From contig JALIRH010000001.1 in assembly GCA_023055505.1 (NCBI GenBank), forward strand, positions 91,666,530-91,730,529: 64,000 bases of DNA. Reading direction: 5' to 3'. Each line of letters begins with the position of its first letter. Positions within the stretch are counted from its first letter, which is position 1. Below are positions 20,711 to 34,395 of the stretch, piece by piece. A model generated the notes under the pieces. That model was not told the DNA's origin. It worked only from the letters and a program-made list of their open reading frames with translations, and ran no database searches. Source of the DNA: Callipepla californica brunnescens (taxonomy: Eukaryota > Chordata > Aves > Galliformes > Odontophoridae). Both the position numbers and the translations under genes were made by a program.

Positions 20711-22824
20711 AAAGTCTTGTTCTAGCATAGCAAAGGAACTTCTTGTATATTTAAAAGAGGGGTCAAGAATAGCTATAAAGAATCCCCACAACTTTTCTCT
20801 AGACAATATTAATCTACAATGACCACTCTGACAGATTTCATTCTTTTGGTGTTGATTTTGTTACTGAACCTAGTTATTAAAAGTCTCTTTGACTGTCACA
20901 GAGCTTATTTCACTAATGTTTAACTGCTTGATTATTAGTTCTTTTATGTTTTACAAGGAATTATATATTAAGACAGTGTAATTTTTGGACAAGGCTGACT
21001 GTTACCTCATTTGCTTGCAAAGTGACAATTAATTTTTGATATATAGCCTCTAGAGTACTGCCCTTGTCAGTTACACAACAAAATACACAGTCACTGATCT
21101 TGAAGACAGTAAGAAAATACAATAAAACTTGTAAAGATATTTATATATTGATATAAATGAAATTTATGTAGCTACATATGTTTTCATATTATCTATAGCA
21201 GGAAATTTTTATGAATTGGATTCACAACTATATTATCCTGCATCTGATTCTGTTGTGGTTTCATTTTCTCTTGAAATTTTTCAAAAGCATGAAGTTTAAG
21301 ACAAGAAGTTATTGGATGAACTTGCTCCAGGAATTAGACGTCTAATGTGGCCATTTGTTTGAAAGCTATTCAAGTTATTAAATTACTTTCAGGCAGAAAA
21401 TTACATTATACACTTTAAAAATATATAGGTAACTTAAGTTCTGACAGACACTTCACTACTCATTAACGTATTTATTGAAAGCATTTCTGATTCAGGTCAA
21501 GAGGATTTTTGCTTTTGACGTCAGTGAAAGCCTTGGGATACATTAGAGAACTGCAAAAGTTAAGTGGAAATCAGCAGGTACAGCAGACATCTTCAGAAGG
21601 TAAATTTTATGGACTAGAAAAATGTAAAGGGTACAAAGTATGAATATATTATTTAATTGAGAAAGAATTCCCTCAGATAAGATACTGAGGCAAGCAGACA
21701 AATAAAGGAAGCCCAAAGAAGTATTAGCATAGCACACAGGAAAAATGGTAACACAGCCAGGAGGGACAAATAGGTTTGAATGAAACTTGCATATTTGCAT
21801 CCATAGGAATAGTCCAGATTTGAAAAGATAGGAAGAAAAAAAGACTTAATACTGATTTGCAACAGTAAATTCTGTTTCCATACCAACATCTATCTGTGTG
21901 CTTCTCAAGTTTATGCTATAGTTTTCAATCTTCTATTTCAGTAAAATTAGCTTATTTTTCAGCTAACTTACAAACTACCCACTAAATACGTACCATTTTT
22001 CAAAAACATATTTTTTCTATTAAACAAACAGTAAACAAATAGTAAAAGTCTTTAAAGCAATAGTAAAAGGGTTCCCATTCTTCTCCTTCTGAAAGTAGAA
22101 GTAAAATTCAAAATGTTTTTAACGAGTGTTGTCAGCAGTAATGGATGTTAAACCTACATCTACAGTAATAGATTCTAGTATCAAAAAGAAAAGGAAGAAA
22201 AACTATACAGTGTTAAAAAAGAGTGTATACAAATCTAACATATATCACTTACTACTCATACGTACCAATCTAAAGTCCAGACGAATAAACTGGAAACTTT
22301 TGATTTATGTTCCTGAGTTTTGCATGACTACATTAATGAATTTGCTTATCTCCAATTACAAAGAATTGATTTCCATTTATTCGCCTGTCCAATTTTGTAT
22401 TTTTTTTTAAAAGCTCTTAACTAGTCCCATTCTATACAAATTATTGATAATATGTACTTATATACACATACCAATATGGAACACTACTTCAAGAGTTGCT
22501 TTTTAATACCATCACTAATAATGCTAGGATAGGCAAATAACTCGATGTGGCAAAACATCTGGCAGAACTGACTTGTCTTTTAGGTCTATCAGACAGCATG
22601 AGAATATTAAAAATTTAATCTACATACAATCATATCAGACGCATTTATGCAAAGTCTGCATTTTATTTGGAAACTTCTCATCTCTGTAGTTGCGAGCACA
22701 CACACAAGCATTAATTATTAATTACTCTTTTTATCTATCTCTCTTGTACAGTTTCTCTTTTTCAATCTCATCCCATTCTTTGTTTCATTCTGAGCTAAAT
22801 ACTGTCTTCCTCTTTTTTCCTTGG

Positions 22825-22851
22825 TTTTATTTATTTATTTATTTATTTTTT
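22825..22851. repeat. (TTTA)n microsatellite
   Basis: Five TTTA units within a T-rich run. Confidence 0.9.
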
Positions 22852-24398
22852 CTGAGTATCCCATTAGACATTTAATAATATTTCTCTATTTTGCTTTAAA
22901 ACTTCTAATGTCTTGCCACAATTTTTTTGTAATTTCCAGTGAGTCTTTTTCATTTTTATTCATCTTTTATACTTTTCTAGATCCTCTGCTCCCCTTTTCT
23001 TCTCATTTCAGTTCTTTATTTTTATTCAGCTTTCCTTTTGTAACATCCATCTTTACATAAGGATTTTTTTTTATTTCTTTTTTGAGTCATGATGCTCTTC
23101 CTGGGTAGTTGTGAGCTGCATGCAACACACATATAAACATCACATGATAGTTTAAGGATAGGTTTCTCTGCAAAGCTTAAGTTAGACTTAATTCATTTAA
23201 AAATGACAGCGATAAATGAGACTTGGCAGAAAAAATCTGCTTCAGCATATTTGAGAGCTGTAGTGAAAGGATGTATTACTTTAATAAATGATCTATTTCA
23301 TTCACTTTCAAGCGTATTCTGAAGCATACCTCATTGTCATTCTTCTCATATTCTTCCGTATGTAGCACTTCTTGAATGTCTCAGACTGTCAATAAGAACT
23401 ACCGTAGAATTCCACATACTTCTGTGCCTTTTGTTTTCTGCATATATATCAATTTGTTAAACAACCAAAATCTTTGACAACTTACACAACAGTTCAGCTA
23501 ATAGTCCATGCTTTAATGCATCTTACCAAGTGCAAACATATGCCTAAAAATGGCTGTGCTTTCATGACTGTCAAGCTCTAGGGGAAATGTGAAGTTAGAT
23601 GTCATTTTGTTGATTGGGTTTAAAGCAAGGACTGAAAGATAAAAGATCCCTGGCTCTAAGCAGCAAGCCCACATAAATAATTTATAGTCTAAAAATAATG
23701 CGCTATTTAACACTCACAGGAAGGAGTCTTCTTTCTGTGTCTGTTTCCTAACTGTTCCTTTAGAATGATTCCAATTAATATTCAAAGATCACCAACTTCC
23801 TATCTATAAATGAGTTGCTTATTAATATTACATAAGCTACCCTCCTTTCTTCTTAAGAGGCAGAGCATAACATGCTGTAAACAGTATTGACAAGAAAATA
23901 CATGGTCTGGAACTGTAGTGAAGCCATTCACCATTCATGAAGTAACTTACTAATAATACTTGTCTTCTTATGAAATCCTAAGTGTAGTACTAAAAGAAAA
24001 CTCTAATGCTACGGTTTTAAGAGGGCACTGTGATCAAAAAGAGAACTGTAACAAATGACGTAGAATTGTATTACCTTTATGTAGCTACACATATAGAGAG
24101 TGTTCATTCTGATTGCACATGCACAAATAAGGCATGTACTTCTACTTGGCTGGAAAATTCAGCAGAAGAACATAGCGTTATGACAAGCTAATGCATAGCT
24201 CAAAAATATCATCATAAATACTTAACCTACTGATCATAGCTATCAATAAATAACCAAAGGGCATCCTTCCATTGATAAGCCTTTGGGGATAAAGGAGAAT
24301 TATTTTAGCTGGACAAATTTCAAACAATTAACAATAGCATAAGTCAGTGGCAGAAATCTTAGTAGAGGATGCATTTCATAATGATTTTACAACTCCAG

Positions 24399-24415
24399 AA
24401 AAAAAAAAAAAAAAA
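24399..24415. repeat. poly(A) run, 17 bp
   Basis: Uninterrupted A run followed by gaaaa. No retroposed sequence recognised beside it. Confidence 0.9.
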
Positions 24416-24692
24416 GAAAACTTACATCAATTTGTCTAAAGTGTGCAAAAATCAAACACAATAGAAATAACTGTAATGCAGCGCAGTACTGAATGCAACT
24501 TCATAACTACATGCTGATTATTTTGACAAGTTCAGCTGTTTGATATTATGCCTGACTGCTTCTTTATAGTTGATGGTGGTTTTTTTTTTGTTGAGTATGA
24601 CAAGCCTAAATGAATTTGAACCCAAGTGAATTAAAAATCTGTTTCGTTTACTTAGGCTAAAACCATTTTTGCGCTGAAGAAATGCGCTGGAG

Positions 24693-24732
24693 GTTTTTTG
24701 TTTTGTTTTGTTTTGTTTGTTTGTTTGTTTTT
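24693..24732. repeat. (GTTTT)n/(GTTT)n simple repeat
   Basis: Three GTTTT units pass into GTTT units within a T-rich 40-bp stretch. Confidence 0.9.
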
Positions 24733-27177
24733 TAGCTTCTGCCAATTCAGTGTCTGTGTAGAAATATATCCAGTTGTTCCATATACTATAATGTTGTACA
24801 GTCTAAAAAAAAATTCAGACCCAACTCTTTACAAGAGTGACTAAAGCTGTCTTATGGTCAAAACTTATCTTTTTTAAATGCATAAAAGGTGACCAAAACT
24901 TTGATGGTTCTTGACATAAATTCAAACCTGTTTTATGGGTAACAAATGTGGTATAACACAGCAAATATAAAATTTATATTATTAGCATTAGAATAATATT
25001 TCCTGAAGCAGAAAAAAAGATTTCAAAGGAATCAACAATTTCTGTTCAGGGAGAATAGCTAAACTATACAAGATGCAATATTTTATACACTAAAGTAAAC
25101 CAGAATACTGGGATGGGAAAGAAAACATATGTGATGGCATTTTCTCTACTTAGTATAAGCACTGTTGACTCTTTAATTCCTCTCAAGAGGATCACTGTTA
25201 TAATATTGTCTTTCAAAAAAGTCCCAGCATGAAAATAAATAAATGCAGTCTAATTATGTTTTTTAAATTGAACAATTTCTACAGCAATAAGCAGGAGACA
25301 AATAGGAGGATGGTGCTGCTTTCTAAAGTAAATTTGATTTCTGTCCAGTACATAGATGACCTAACGTGCTTATCTCTGTATGTCATTATATAACATTCCA
25401 TGTTTTCTCTATGTGCTGCAAAATGCTGACTGAAATAGTGTAGTTGAAGACATAGTAGTCATAATAAACAGGAAACTGGGAAATACAAAAGAACTAGAGG
25501 TATAAGGAACCAGGAGGTAGAATGTTGTGCAAAACAAATAATAATAACAAAAAAAAAAAAAAAACCAAAAAAACAAATATGTCTAATTCTATTAATATTT
25601 TTGATAAAGTTTTCAAAAATACATGCGCCAAGTGCACTCCCAAAGAAGACAATGATACATTAAAAAAAAAATCCAGAAAGAAAAAAATATAAATAAATTG
25701 TTATTTCAGTTTACAGAAGAGCAGTACTATATTCCAAAACATCTAGAAGCATTCTTGTCATGAATTATAAGTACAGGAATTGGCTCAGTTCTCAACCATT
25801 TATCTTCATTCAGAATCCCTACCCCTATAACCTTCTTCCTCCATCCTCTAAAAAATCTTCAGATAGATCAGAACTCTGCAGTCATTCTTGAAGCCATTTC
25901 TAGATGAAGCATTAGCAGATAGGAATGTAAATTTCTTCATTAAACTTTTCATATTTTCAGGGTAGCACATTAGAAGACTACACTCGCCATCAATTCAGTA
26001 TCAGAATGCTTAGAATACATTTCAGTTCATCTGGAAAATTAGTTGTTGCTTTGTTTTTTTCTCATCATGTGCCATGGAGGCAAGAAAGGAAAAGGATATC
26101 AGTTATACTACTGAAGACTCTCTTTAATATCAGTTTGTACTCAGATTTTGCCAACAAGGATCTTGGAGTTTGATATGACTACAATGCAATGAAAACTGCT
26201 GAGAACTATTTTAGGAAGCCTGACAGGATTTTTAATTTGAGTTTAAAGGTAGCTTTCCTGATTAGGCATGAATAACTCCACTGATTTCTATATTTTCTAC
26301 TTAAAAATACAAAGATTTCTTCAAAATGTGCTGCCTACATTTCTGCTGCCTTGAGTATGTATGTACATGTGAACATGGTTGCTTCTGCTACATGATCAAA
26401 TACTAGGGAGTGCTCTGCTCAGAGCTGCCCAATGAACCTTGGAATAAATGGAGAAGCAGATATGAAGCCTCCAGTTTTTTTCCCATGATGAAAACTGTAC
26501 AGCATTTTGTAGGTATTTCCACAAACTCTTGATAGAGCAATACCAGTTTGAGATAAACAATTGAAAATCTAGATCAATAAATGAGTTTCTGAAGCATCTG
26601 CAGCAGAGTAGCCATGACCAAATTCTGTGTGGCAGAAGTATATTGCTGAACTCAAAATTCAGGGTCTTAGGAGTTTGTACGATATTTGATCGTGAGAACT
26701 TATTTCAGTTACCCTACAATTGATTCTTTGAATGGGAAACACACTCACAATTGCTCTTCCCCACCCTCATGCAATAAAGTAGTCCACTGTAATTTTCTGT
26801 ATTCAGCATAATGTGAGGCAAACATGTTGGATGTGTTCAGTTAAATCTAGGAAGCTTGGATTTAGCACACTGGAAAGAACTCCACTGCTTGAGTGAAGAA
26901 ACTGTTAATTTATTTGACAATTGAAAGTTGCAAGTTGCTAACAGATTCATAGACTGGTTCAGACACACAGCAAGTCTTCAGTAATTCTTTTTTTGAAAAA
27001 AAAGTATCTTAACATATAACAACATTTTTCCTTATCAGAAAAGATGTATTTACTCCATAAACTTACTAGGTATGTTCCTCTAAAATTCTGACAAAACTTT
27101 ACTCTGAGTAGGGGTCTCTAGTTGTTATCAGAAATTTTGTTTTAATTGCTTCATTAAGGCTATGCCTCTCTAAAGTG

Positions 27178-27193
27178 TTTTTTTTTTTTTTTT
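27178..27193. repeat. poly(T) run, 16 bp
   Basis: Uninterrupted T run. A short (TTG)n run follows near 27220-27231. Confidence 0.9.
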
Positions 27194-27400
27194 GTGCTGT
27201 TATATGGAAATAGAATTTTGTTGTTGTTGTTGGCAATACTTTTATTAATTCAAATACGCTACTGGGGGACCATGGGTTACACACAACTCTTCTTTTCCAG
27301 TATCTCACAAACATTCTGAAATCACATCCCCTCTTACACTCACTTGCAAATGATTCCCGGAACCTCTCCCACTGAAGCATGCTTAACACCATCTTACCAC

Positions 27401-28100
27401 ATAATCAGTGACAAAACACAATTGAGTTTGGAAAGGACCTCTGGAATTCATCTCCAACTCTTCTGTCTAGACAGGATCCCCTAGAGGTTGTTGTCCAGGC
27501 CCATTTCTAGGCAGTTCTTAAAGTTCTATAAGCAGGAGACTCCATAGCCTCTCTGGAAAACCTATGCAGGTGTTTGGTCACTATCACAAGCTTTCTGACA
27601 TTCAGAAGGAAACTCACATTCTGTTTAGTTTGTGCCAAATGCCTCCTATCCTCTTACTGGGCATCACTGAAAAGAGCCTGGCTGCATCTTCTTTATTCCC
27701 TCCCTTCAGGTATTGATAAGCATTTCTAGAATTCTCTTCTGAACTTTCTCTAGGTTAATACCAGCTCTCTGTCTTTCCTCAGAGGAGAGGTGCCCTAGAC
27801 TCTGAATCACCTTTGTGGCACTTTATTGAGGCCTCTTCAGCATGTTCATCTCTCTCCTGCGCTGAGGTGAAAACAGAACTGAGTGCAGTACTGCGGGAAG
27901 GATCCACTCCTATGACCTGCTGGCAATACTTTACTCACTGTAGTCCAGATACCATTAGCCTTCTCTGCAGCAAGTACACACTGTTGATTTGTGTTTAATT
28001 TGGTGTCCACCAGGGCTCCAATGGTCTTTTCTGCAAAGCTGCTTTCTAGCTGCTTGGCACCTGCACGGGACTGTTCCTCCCTGGGTGGGGGAATGATGTT
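27401..28100 (-). mobile_element. CR1 LINE 3' end (~700 bp)
   Basis: Inverted CR1 with a decayed 3' tail near 27401 (ataatcagtgacaaaac), then 'gagtttggaaaggacct' and the 3' UTR. The carboxy-terminal ORF2 region follows, with the block around 27560-27720 (gcctctctggaaaacctatg) and the region around 27820-28060 (ggtgtccaccagggctccaa near 28001). It is strongly diverged, with many substitutions against the copy at 6824-7482, suggesting an older insertion. It ends near 28100 in unique DNA. Confidence 0.85.
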
Positions 28101-31100
28101 AAATCCTATTCTTTTTTCACCTTCTGAAAATAAATAAATAAAATCAAGCAAACAAAATTCCATCCTTTTTTTTTTTCCCACTTCATTCTTTTCAAATTCT
28201 AATGTGAAAAATTACAGAAGCAGTAATAGCACTGATAGATTTGCAAATCTACCATACTAATGTAGTTCCTCAGTATATATATTCAGTTGCCTGAGCAGAG
28301 CTACCTTAAAAACCATTAAAAAATCCATCTTCTGGGCTGCCTGTTGTTTGGAAATCAGAAATGCTTTTCACTCAGAGAAAGCCTGGATAGCTTTGTTTTC
28401 CTGAACCACAGTTTTTTAAAGTGTTTCAAAGATGTAGCAGGCATGCTTTTGCTCATCATTTTTGCTCAGGAGTGCAGTTAGGTGACAGACTAATTGCTGC
28501 AACATTGGATTCATGTGTGCCCTTATAGAGCAAAGGAACATCTGGTGTATATTTCTGTCACTTCCTCCTTCAACACTGCTGAGCACTTGTGTCATCAGTA
28601 TCACCCAGACCTGTTCCTATGCGATGATTTTGTTTCTCTCCTATATGGTTACATGGTTTCTATATCCCATAGGCTACATAAACTAATTTGGATGCATAAG
28701 ACAGCAGCTCATGTATAATGCTGTTAGTGCACCTGGGATTCATCTATGTTTGAACATAACATATTGACTCTGAAAAATAAAAACAACTTTTCTAGAATTC
28801 CAAGTGGAGATACAAATTGAAACTGAAACTGAAGATCTTAAAAGAAGAAAAAAAAGAAAAAAGTATTCTTTCACATATACTTTTTTTTCACTAGGATTAA
28901 CTTTCTGGGTTTCTCTTGCACAAAGCTCTGAACATGCAGATGCACTTATCACAGTTAAAAAAACCTCTCTGATTCTTATCAGTTTGTACTGGGCAGACCC
29001 CTACTGATTTCAATGGTAGTTTTATTGATCGAGAATTAAGTAAGGCCTGCACATTTCAGCTTTAAAGGATTTCAATTCTGGGTAACGGCTTAGTGTAGAA
29101 GCAGATCTAAGGGATAAGGATGATACTGATAGTGGTGTAGCTTCTGCTGCTCTTTACTGTTTTAGCATGATAGAGACGTAAGTCACAGATATTTAAAATA
29201 TGGAAAAATGCTTCTGATGAGCTAGTTGGGAGTGTGAATATGCACATCTATCTACTTGTATGCATACATAGATACAAACAGATGTTTTAAAGATATGCCA
29301 TACTGTTAAAGAAAATAAAAACAAATGTGATGACCTAAAGTTTGAAATTAAAGGATTGTTCTCTAGTCTTAAAGCCAGCCCTAGTTTGTGGATATGCTTT
29401 GAGATGATTAGGTTTGAGAATATGTGCATCCTTAAGGAAGCTATATTCTTATTTCTTCTCTCCCACCACAAAACAATTCTGTGTAGATATTTTCTTGTGA
29501 AAGTCCACCACGTATTACAGCATCAGTAATGTCACAATACTGCATCTGAACATGGAGGTTAAATTCCTCCTGCTTGTTTCCAAGGCTACGTGCATTTGCA
29601 TATATTTAAAATGTCCTTCTTTCAATTCATTTTTTTGTTCCTGGTGTATCTGCTTCTCCTGACACCTTGCATCATTGGCTTACAAGGTTTGTGAGTCCTG
29701 TCTTTATCCAACTGCACTCAATTTGAACCACTTCAATTGCAATGGCAGTTAATGTCTGTGCAAGAAAAAAGTGTCACGTGGGGCAAAGATTTCCTGTGAA
29801 ATCACTGATCGTGAAGCAAATCTGTGCACAGAAAAAGAAAGACACATTCATGAAACTTATAGTAATACTAGTAATACAGGTATTGAAGTTAATGAAACTG
29901 AAAAAAAAAACAACCATATAAAGTTGAAAATTTTAAAATAAAGACTAAAAAACATACTGAGCCAACAACCACTGCAACAGTTTTTGATGAATGTCTAGCC
30001 CAAGTAAATGAGGACTTTTATTTTGGCAATAAATTGCATCCTAAAAGTGAATTCAGTTTTTATTGATTTTGAAAGTAACACTTGCAAGTATTAAAGTAAT
30101 AGCTTTTTGATTGATTTAGTCAGGATAAGTTAGGAATTATGACTAAAGGGGAAATTAATGAGTAAGGAGTTGATTTAGGACCTCTTTCATAATATGGATT
30201 TCCATCTTTTTTTTGCATCATTGTTCTACCGTTAAAGACCTGATGGACTGTTTGCACTGAGATGAATGAATAAATGACTGTAACTGAGAGTGACTGAAAG
30301 GTGAGGCCATGTCAGAAGAATTAAAGTATTCTTTAAATTAAATGCAGCAATCAAACTCTGTATAAGGAAGGCTGCAGGAAACTACACAGTAAACAAGCAG
30401 AACTGTAAGGATTTTCCATTCCATTCCAGTCAAAACAGCTCAGAAAAGAGATAACTCATTCAGAAATCTACCTTCAGAGACAGAAATGATTGTCTTGCAA
30501 AAAATACATAGAGAAATACACGGAGGTATCTGTGACAAATTCAGACAAGAACACTCTCTTGCACTCTTTTTCATATTGTATGTATAAGAATCTTGTGAAG
30601 CTGTTCTATCCTATGAGAACCCTTTTACCTAGTACTGTATCTTGGCAAGGTGCAAAATATTACTAAGATTGCTAGGTAAAGCTATGATTGAAACAGAGAT
30701 CATAGATTACTGAAATGAGCAAGTAACCAAAGAACATTTTCTTTTTCTTTAGGAATTAACATAGTTATTCTTAACTGAACAGAACTGGATATCAGTTTCA
30801 GTTTTTCAAGGACTCTAGAAGTCATTTTGGATAAGTTTTATAGGGATATGAAAAAGTGTTGTGGGAGCTCTGAGACTCCGAGATCATGACATCCAAGCAA
30901 AATATATTCTTTCTCTGGGAAACAATTAGAAAGAATCAGCTTTAGGCAAATACTGGTATAGGTTGTGGGGGTGAGTGTGAGTATAGGCAAACTGCCAAAA
31001 CTTTGTAACATATGAGTAATCTTTTTAGAGAAATTGAAAAAAAATCCTGGGATTATATTTTTATCTCTTTGAGGAAAATATTTACTTTTATTTTGAACTC

Positions 31101-34100
31101 CTCAAACAATATCCTGTTAGAAAAACAAACAAACAAAACATATATTGGCTTACCAAGAAAAGGCACAAAGGCCGGATGCTGCATTCTTTTTTTCGCTTTG
31201 CAAAGTCTCATGTTCTCACAAGAATTTGACAGGAAGTGTGGTTCAAAATTCACCATTCCTACAGTTTGAGAAGTTTACGGCCAACAGGATAACAAACAAA
31301 TTTTTTATTAATGATACAATTCTGATTGAAAACTTTTCCTTGAAAAATTCAGTGAAGAGAAAAGTTCCTTATGGACTAATTTTACCTTTATTGATATACA
31401 TAATTGTGATATTGAGTGTGAAAATACCCATGGGGACAAAAATGCACAACTGGGTTCAAGAAATAATCAAAGTCAATAATCAAAATCAATTTAACTAATG
31501 GTTCCCCTATCACACTGAAATACAATGACATACTAATAATTATACTATTCATATCTTCATAAAATAATATAAGAAGTTACAAGGAATAACATGGAATTTG
31601 AAGAGAGAAGCTATTAAATTTGATTTTTATACAGTTTATACCTCTAAAAGAACATTTAAACATGAAATAGCTCTAGAAAAAGTAGTAAAGTTCCTTTTTC
31701 CCCTAAGTGCATGTATCATCATATTTAAATATGATATAGACTGGGAAGAAGATGAATGCATGTTTAGAATTCGTCCCTGGATCTATAGCTGTGCCAAAGA
31801 TAATAAGCCTCCCATGGATCTAAATTACCAGGGAGTGTAAATAGCTCACATCAATCTTCTAATCAGTTACCTTAGTCTTAGATTCTTTGCTTGCCTCCAG
31901 TTGATGAGCTTCAACTGTATGGAAATTCTTATTCATAACTGAAAGGCTGTCTCTAATGCACAAGTTTACATTTCACCTTACTGCAGCCCTTAACTCATAC
32001 AATTCTGTTGCTATGTCTAAGTATGCTCTCTGTAAACTCATGTCTCACACCACATATCCCGTTTTCTCCTTCTTTCCCACTTTTCCTTGCATTTGTTTGT
32101 AGTCCATTTGTTAGGTATAAAGATGCCTGAATTGGGCCCTACATTTTTTTTCTTTGATCTTGATCACAGATATTTTATTTCCATGACATAATTCTCATAG
32201 TTCAATCAACTCTAGGTTCCTTATTCAGCATCACCTTTTATGTTGGAAATGGTTGTACAGAAGGTTAGCTCCCTCTAACTTGATTTTTACTTGATGGCAG
32301 TTTTGCAGTTTTCATTATTTGTATTATCGTTCCTGCAAGCTGAGGTCAGTTTGATATTTCACAATTTCATGTTATCCCTGCACTAACTAGATGTGTTTTA
32401 TCCATAGACATTGTGGTTTCTTTTTCCTACTGTTTTTTGACACTCAAGTAAGATGTGTTTTCTACAATTCATTTTGTATTCAAAATCATTAACTTTGCAG
32501 TAGATTTACTTTCATATCACTTTTTTTTTTCTTCACAGTTTGCTCTTTGAAATTGAGAAAAAAAAAGAAACAGCTACAGAGCTTTAGTGCATGAATGACT
32601 TCTTTTTCAGCAATATGCTAATTTAAAATGTCAAGAAGGTTTTAAGGTGATTAAAGCATTTCGTAACAAGGGAAATGATCAACTGATATCACTGCCAGCA
32701 AAGCACAGAGGACTACATTTAGATTCCTTCAAATAAAGATGAGCTAATTTGAGTATGATCTATTCAGATTAATAGGGTTTAGACTGTACAAGAAGCTCAG
32801 CAGTGACACAGCATTTTGTCTTTGCTTATTCCTTGTCCATAATTAAAGTATATTTCCTGAAAAGCTTATACACATCCCACTCTAAATAAAAAAATATATT
32901 ACTGGATTGCTATTGTAAACTTTTTTGCTATAAATACTGTGATTTTTTTTTAAATAACTCAACTTTACCATTAATTTTGTTTGGGGATTATTGAATTCCA
33001 CGGTCTTTAAGGAATTAATTTTGGGTTCATTCTTAACCTGCCTTACAATGGCTTATAACTAGTGTTTTACATTTCTTGGGCAAGCACATTAACCACCAAG
33101 TTAATGGAGAAAGTTACCTGATGTGATCCTATTTTTCCCTCTCTTCGGAATCAATTCACCACAATCACATCATGTGTTATTGAAAATTATTGGTGAAAAA
33201 CAATTGTGTCCTGTACTGAATGTATTGGAGTAGGGTAAAAGCAGTCTTCTACTTATTCACTCCATCTCTCCAGCTCCCCTAACCCACCCAAAAAAAGGAA
33301 TAAACAAAAAAAAGAGAAAATCTAAAGCACTGAGGTATCGTGCATATGGGAATCCTTAGACCAGTATTTCTTCTAAAGCTTTGTGAAATGAAAATATACT
33401 CTGAGTTAATTAAGTACATTCAAATTACTCCTAATAAATAAACCCATAAGGTTTTTGTAATTATTATTATTATTTTGTCTAATGAGCTGATTAAAGATTT
33501 TAAGAACCTGTAGAATTCTTGTGGTGCAGAAAAGTGGTTAACCTGTTCTTGAAAGATATTTACCTAAGTTTCACATGAGCAGATGCAGTCTAAATTTTAC
33601 ACTGCTCACAGCAAATGAGATCTTATGTTTGCAACGAAACACATCCTATCTAAAAAAATATCCTGTGTAAGATATCTCTGTTTTGACTCTACTCATCCTA
33701 GGAAGCTAATGCCAACAAACAAAAAAAGAGACATGAAATTGAGGCTATCTCAAGTGTGAATTGCCTAATGAAAAAAAAAGAGATGCATTTTTCCCACCAG
33801 TAAATAAGTAAAGTCTCAGCACACCATTAAATGACTCGAGATGGCTTGAGCCCAGGCTACAGTACTACTTTCAATATCAAAGGAATGATAGCTTGTTTTG
33901 TTTTGATTTCCAGAAATACACACAAAACAATGTACTGCTTTCCTGTCCAGAAGGAACCTGAATATTTCACATCCTGAATAATGGAACTGTCATACAACTT
34001 AGAAAGCAATCAAGGTAGGAATCATAAATAATTGTTGTAGTGTTTGAAACAACTTATTTTAAAAGCATTAAAAAAGGAAAAAAGAGAGAGAGAGATAAGT

Positions 34101-34157
34101 GGGAAAGAGATAGGAAAGGAGAAAGGCATTGAGCAGAATTAAAAAGACCATGTAATC
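28101..34157. other. long unique AT-rich stretch, no gene seen
   Basis: About 6 kb with no recognisable interspersed repeat. Short simple runs include AAAT near 28129-28142, AAAC near 31125-31138, ATT near 33465-33475 and a GA-rich segment at 34080-34125. The longest open frame (117 codons, + strand, 31145-31498) has no motif I recognise and is AT-rich like its surroundings. Confidence 0.6.
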
Positions 34158-34395
34158 AGTCTGTCCCCTTCCTGCTTACAAGCTCCTCTGAAGTACTGCA
34201 AGATTACAATTAGGTCTCCCTAGAGTCTTCTATAAGCTAAACTAGCCCAGCTCACTCAGCCTTTCATCATAGGAGGGGTGCTTCAGCACTTAAATCATCT
34301 TTGTGGCATCTGGACGCTCTTCAACATCTCCACATTCTTCTCATGCTGAAGGTATGCTCTATCCCAGTGTCTATGTGTGGTTGATAAAGATGTTG
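34158..34395 (-). mobile_element. CR1 LINE, 3' part of an internally deleted copy
   Basis: Carboxy-terminal ORF2 text of CR1 (for example the segments around 34195-34250 and 34290-34330 on the + strand, which match the conserved FSLEKRRL region and its surroundings). Around 34370-34400 it jumps to the start of the RT domain, so the RT core is missing. Confidence 0.75.

Larger units (their letters stand above)
20711..27400. other. long unique AT-rich stretch, no gene seen
   Basis: About 6.7 kb without a recognisable interspersed repeat or coding sequence. Contains a pyrimidine-biased segment (22700-23095), an A-run at 24399-24415, a GTTTT/GTTT run at 24693-24732, an A-run near 25550-25563 and a T-run at 27178-27193. 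Open frames do not exceed 94 codons. Confidence 0.6.
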
